Positions 31,722-32,813 of a stretch of 32,813 nucleotides of DNA are shown in pieces. Every line of letters starts with the position of its first letter. Position 1 is the first letter of the stretch. A model generated the notes under the pieces. The model had not been told where the DNA came from and did no database searches. It saw nothing but the letters and a program-made list of their open reading frames with translations. The DNA lies in NCBI GenBank assembly GCA_002343775.1, contig DDSH01000018.1, positions 1,604 to 34,416 of the forward strand, in the 5' to 3' direction. The DNA comes from Anaerolineales bacterium UBA2395 (GTDB taxonomy: Bacteria > Chloroflexota > Anaerolineae > Anaerolineales > Villigracilaceae). The translations under genes and the position numbers were made by a program.

Positions 31722-32435
31722 TCAGATTAGGGAGTAGCCGCCGTCGATGACGAGGGTTTGTCCGGTAATATACTCGTTTTTGATGAGAAATTCGAGAGTG
31801 GAGGTGATCTCTTCCAGTGCGGCGGGACGTTTGAGGGGCAGGCGTTCGATGAGGTGGTTCCATTGTTCTTCGGCGACGATGTCGGAGGGGAGGACGAGTC
31901 CGGGGGCGATGGCGTTGACTCGGATCGTTGGGGCGAAGGCGCGCGCGAGGGTTTTGGTGAGGGATTCGAGTGCGGCTTTGCTGACGGTGTAGGCGGGGTA
32001 GCGGCTCCAGGCTTTTTGCGCGCCGATGTCTGTGATGTTGACGATGAGTCCTGAGGTCATGCGGGGGGCGGCTCTTTGGGAGATGAGGAAGGGGGCGCGC
32101 AGGTTGAGGTGGATGGTGGTGTCCCAGTCGTGCAGTTCGATGTGGCGGATGTTGCCGATGGGCATGATGGCGGCGGAATTGACGACGACTTCGAGGGGTG
32201 CGTTCATTTCATCCATGAGGGAGAAGAGGAAGTCTACTTTTTCGGGCTGGGTCAGGTCGGCGCGGATGGGGAGACAGTCTACGCCGAGGGCGCGGATCTC
32301 TTCGGCGGTTGCTTGGGCTTCCATGACGGAGCCGCGATGGTGGAGCGCGATGGCGTATCCCATACGGGCGAGGGTGAGGGCGAAGGCTTTGCCTAGGCGG
32401 TGGGCGGAGCCGGTGACGAGGGCGAGGGGGGGCAT
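31722..32435 (-). CDS. Short-chain dehydrogenase/reductase, pteridine-reductase-like
   Basis: A 237-residue SDR. The NADPH motif TGSAHRLGKA (8-17) resembles the TG-x-x-x-RLG of pteridine reductases. The NNAG block is VNSAAIM. The catalytic residues are Y and K in YTVSKAAL, and the Ser is replaced by D in NITDIGAQ, 13 residues before the Tyr, as in PTR1/FolM-type enzymes. It may reduce a dihydropterin or a related pterin; an ordinary 3-oxoacyl reductase is less likely because the Ser is absent. The start at 32435 was chosen because the upstream in-frame codons are a 7-bp tandem repeat. No ribosome site is visible. Confidence 0.83.
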   Translation of the reverse strand: MPPLALVTGSAHRLGKAFALTLARMGYAIALHHRGSVMEAQATAEEIRALGVDCLPIRADLTQPEKVDFLFSLMDEMNAPLEVVVNSAAIMPIGNIRHIELHDWDTTIHLNLRAPFLISQRAAPRMTSGLIVNITDIGAQKAWSRYPAYTVSKAALESLTKTLARAFAPTIRVNAIAPGLVLPSDIVAEEQWNHLIERLPLKRPAALEEITSTLEFLIKNEYITGQTLVIDGGYSLI

Positions 32436-32436
32436 G

Positions 32437-32512
32437 GCGGTTAGTGGTTGGCGATTGGCGATTGGCGGTTGGCAGTTAGCGGTTGGCGGTTGGCGGTTGG
32501 CGGTTGGCAGCA
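32437..32512. repeat. 7-bp tandem repeat (cggttgg)
   Basis: About ten 7-mers in a row, mostly cggttgg, with variants cgattgg, cagttag and tggttgg. It lies directly upstream of the SDR start and gives a false N-terminal extension when read in frame (repeated Q-P-P-T-A-N residues). Confidence 0.85.
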
Positions 32513-32568
32513 AGTATCAGGGGTGAGGGGTCAGGTGTCAAGTGTCGGGGGGAGGGGCGGGTTGGGTT

Positions 32569-32634
32569 GTGCTTAGGATGTACTTAGGATGTGCTTAGGA
32601 TGTGCTTAGGATGTGCTTAGGATGTGCTTAGGAT
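32569..32634. repeat. Six tandem copies of an 11-bp repeat (gtgcttaggat)
   Basis: Six head-to-tail copies fill 66 bases exactly; five are identical and the second has one change (gtacttaggat). The period of 11 bp is close to one turn of the DNA helix. It lies 35 bases before a promoter. Confidence 0.92.
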
Positions 32635-32668
32635 GATGATGTGAATTTTGAGGGTTTTTTTGGGTTTC

Positions 32669-32697
32669 TTGCTCCTTTCTGCCGGTGCTTGTATAAT
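32669..32697 (+). promoter_or_regulatory. Sigma70-like promoter pointing out of the window
   Basis: TTGCTC (32669-32674) and a perfect TATAAT (32692-32697) have a 17-base spacer. Transcription would start near 32704 and run into two palindromes. The target gene is beyond the window. Confidence 0.65.
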
Positions 32698-32721
32698 GTT
32701 GCTATGTAATATATAAGGTGT

Positions 32722-32782
32722 TATACAGCACGATGCTGTTAACGACCCCAAATTGGGGGTATATACAGCAGGATGCTGTATA
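32722..32782. promoter_or_regulatory. Paired palindromes tatacagca-N3-tgctgtata (possible operators or RNA hairpins)
   Basis: The right copy is perfect (tatacagca 32762-32770, gga, tgctgtata 32774-32782). The left copy (32722-32730 with 32734-32742) matches in 7 of 9 pairs. Their centres are 40 bp apart. Between them a cccc/gggg palindrome lets tgctgt and acagca pair in a third way. They lie just after the predicted transcription start. Confidence 0.65.
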
Positions 32783-32813
32783 AAACATAGTTAGCCTGCT
32801 CATATAATAGGAA

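Larger units (their letters stand above)
32436..32813. other. Gene-free right end of the window
   Basis: This 378-base stretch has no supported gene. It holds a 7-bp tandem array (32437-32512), a G-rich stretch with 7-bp rhythm (about 32513-32560), six copies of an 11-bp repeat (32569-32634), a sigma70-like promoter pointing right (32669-32697) and two palindromes (32722-32782). The gene driven by that promoter would begin outside the window. Confidence 0.7.

Noticed and set aside
32437..32513. N-terminal extension of the SDR beginning at 32513
   Set aside because: The extra 26 codons are a 7-bp tandem repeat giving low-complexity peptide; the nucleotide-binding motif begins normally after the start at 32435.
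32569..32634. CRISPR array
   Set aside because: The 11-bp units are head-to-tail without spacers and there are no cas genes.

Overview
The window looks like part of a chromosome from an anaerobic or facultative bacterium, most likely a member of the Anaerolineae (Chloroflexota). This is inferred from moderate-high GC, a Thr/Pro-rich tethered lipoprotein, corrinoid C1 enzymes, a NAD-linked formate dehydrogenase with a NuoE-NuoF fusion, AFTB-like GT-C proteins, and many short periodic or palindromic repeats between and inside genes. No rRNA, tRNA, CRISPR array, transposase or phage gene was seen.

Left part (1-7577): the end of a sensor histidine kinase, a TDT-family transporter, then a large FAD/Fe-S D-2-hydroxyacid-type dehydrogenase (3069-5969). 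The dehydrogenase is flanked on both sides by a minus-strand gene pair: a four-helix DUF4405 membrane protein with conserved histidines, plus a small protein with two membrane segments. A YigZ/IMPACT gene follows.

Centre (7631-24906): a minus-strand three-gene operon encodes a soluble NAD-dependent formate dehydrogenase (NuoEF-like fusion, 2Fe-2S/4Fe-4S subunit, Mo/W catalytic subunit). Divergent from it, a GntR regulator with an apparently leaderless start opens a plus-strand C1 cluster. The cluster holds one corrinoid protein, four MttB-superfamily methyltransferases without an amber codon (two of them a tandem duplicate), a cytoplasmic S9 peptidase, an M20 amidohydrolase, a pterin-binding (MtgA/AcsE-like) methyltransferase and a homocysteine S-methyltransferase. 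The likely flow is: conjugated or free N-methylated amines -> MttB enzymes -> methyl-corrinoid protein -> methyl-tetrahydrofolate or methionine. Oxidation of the C1 unit could end at the formate dehydrogenase. The substrates are unknown. This cluster is the best candidate for an undescribed system.

Right part (25026-32813): a lipoprotein alpha/beta hydrolase on the plus strand, then minus-strand genes for MoeA, a divergent UbiA-like prenyltransferase, a PLP aminotransferase, a DinB-like protein, a GT-C membrane glycosyltransferase and a pteridine-reductase-like SDR. The last 378 bases have no gene but hold a 7-bp tandem repeat, six copies of an 11-bp repeat, a good promoter and paired palindromes.

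A second theme is repeats. Spacers throughout the C1 cluster carry 7-bp periodic sequence, often as inverted pairs, and similar elements sit in frame inside at least three genes (the dehydrogenase, moeA and the GT-C protein).
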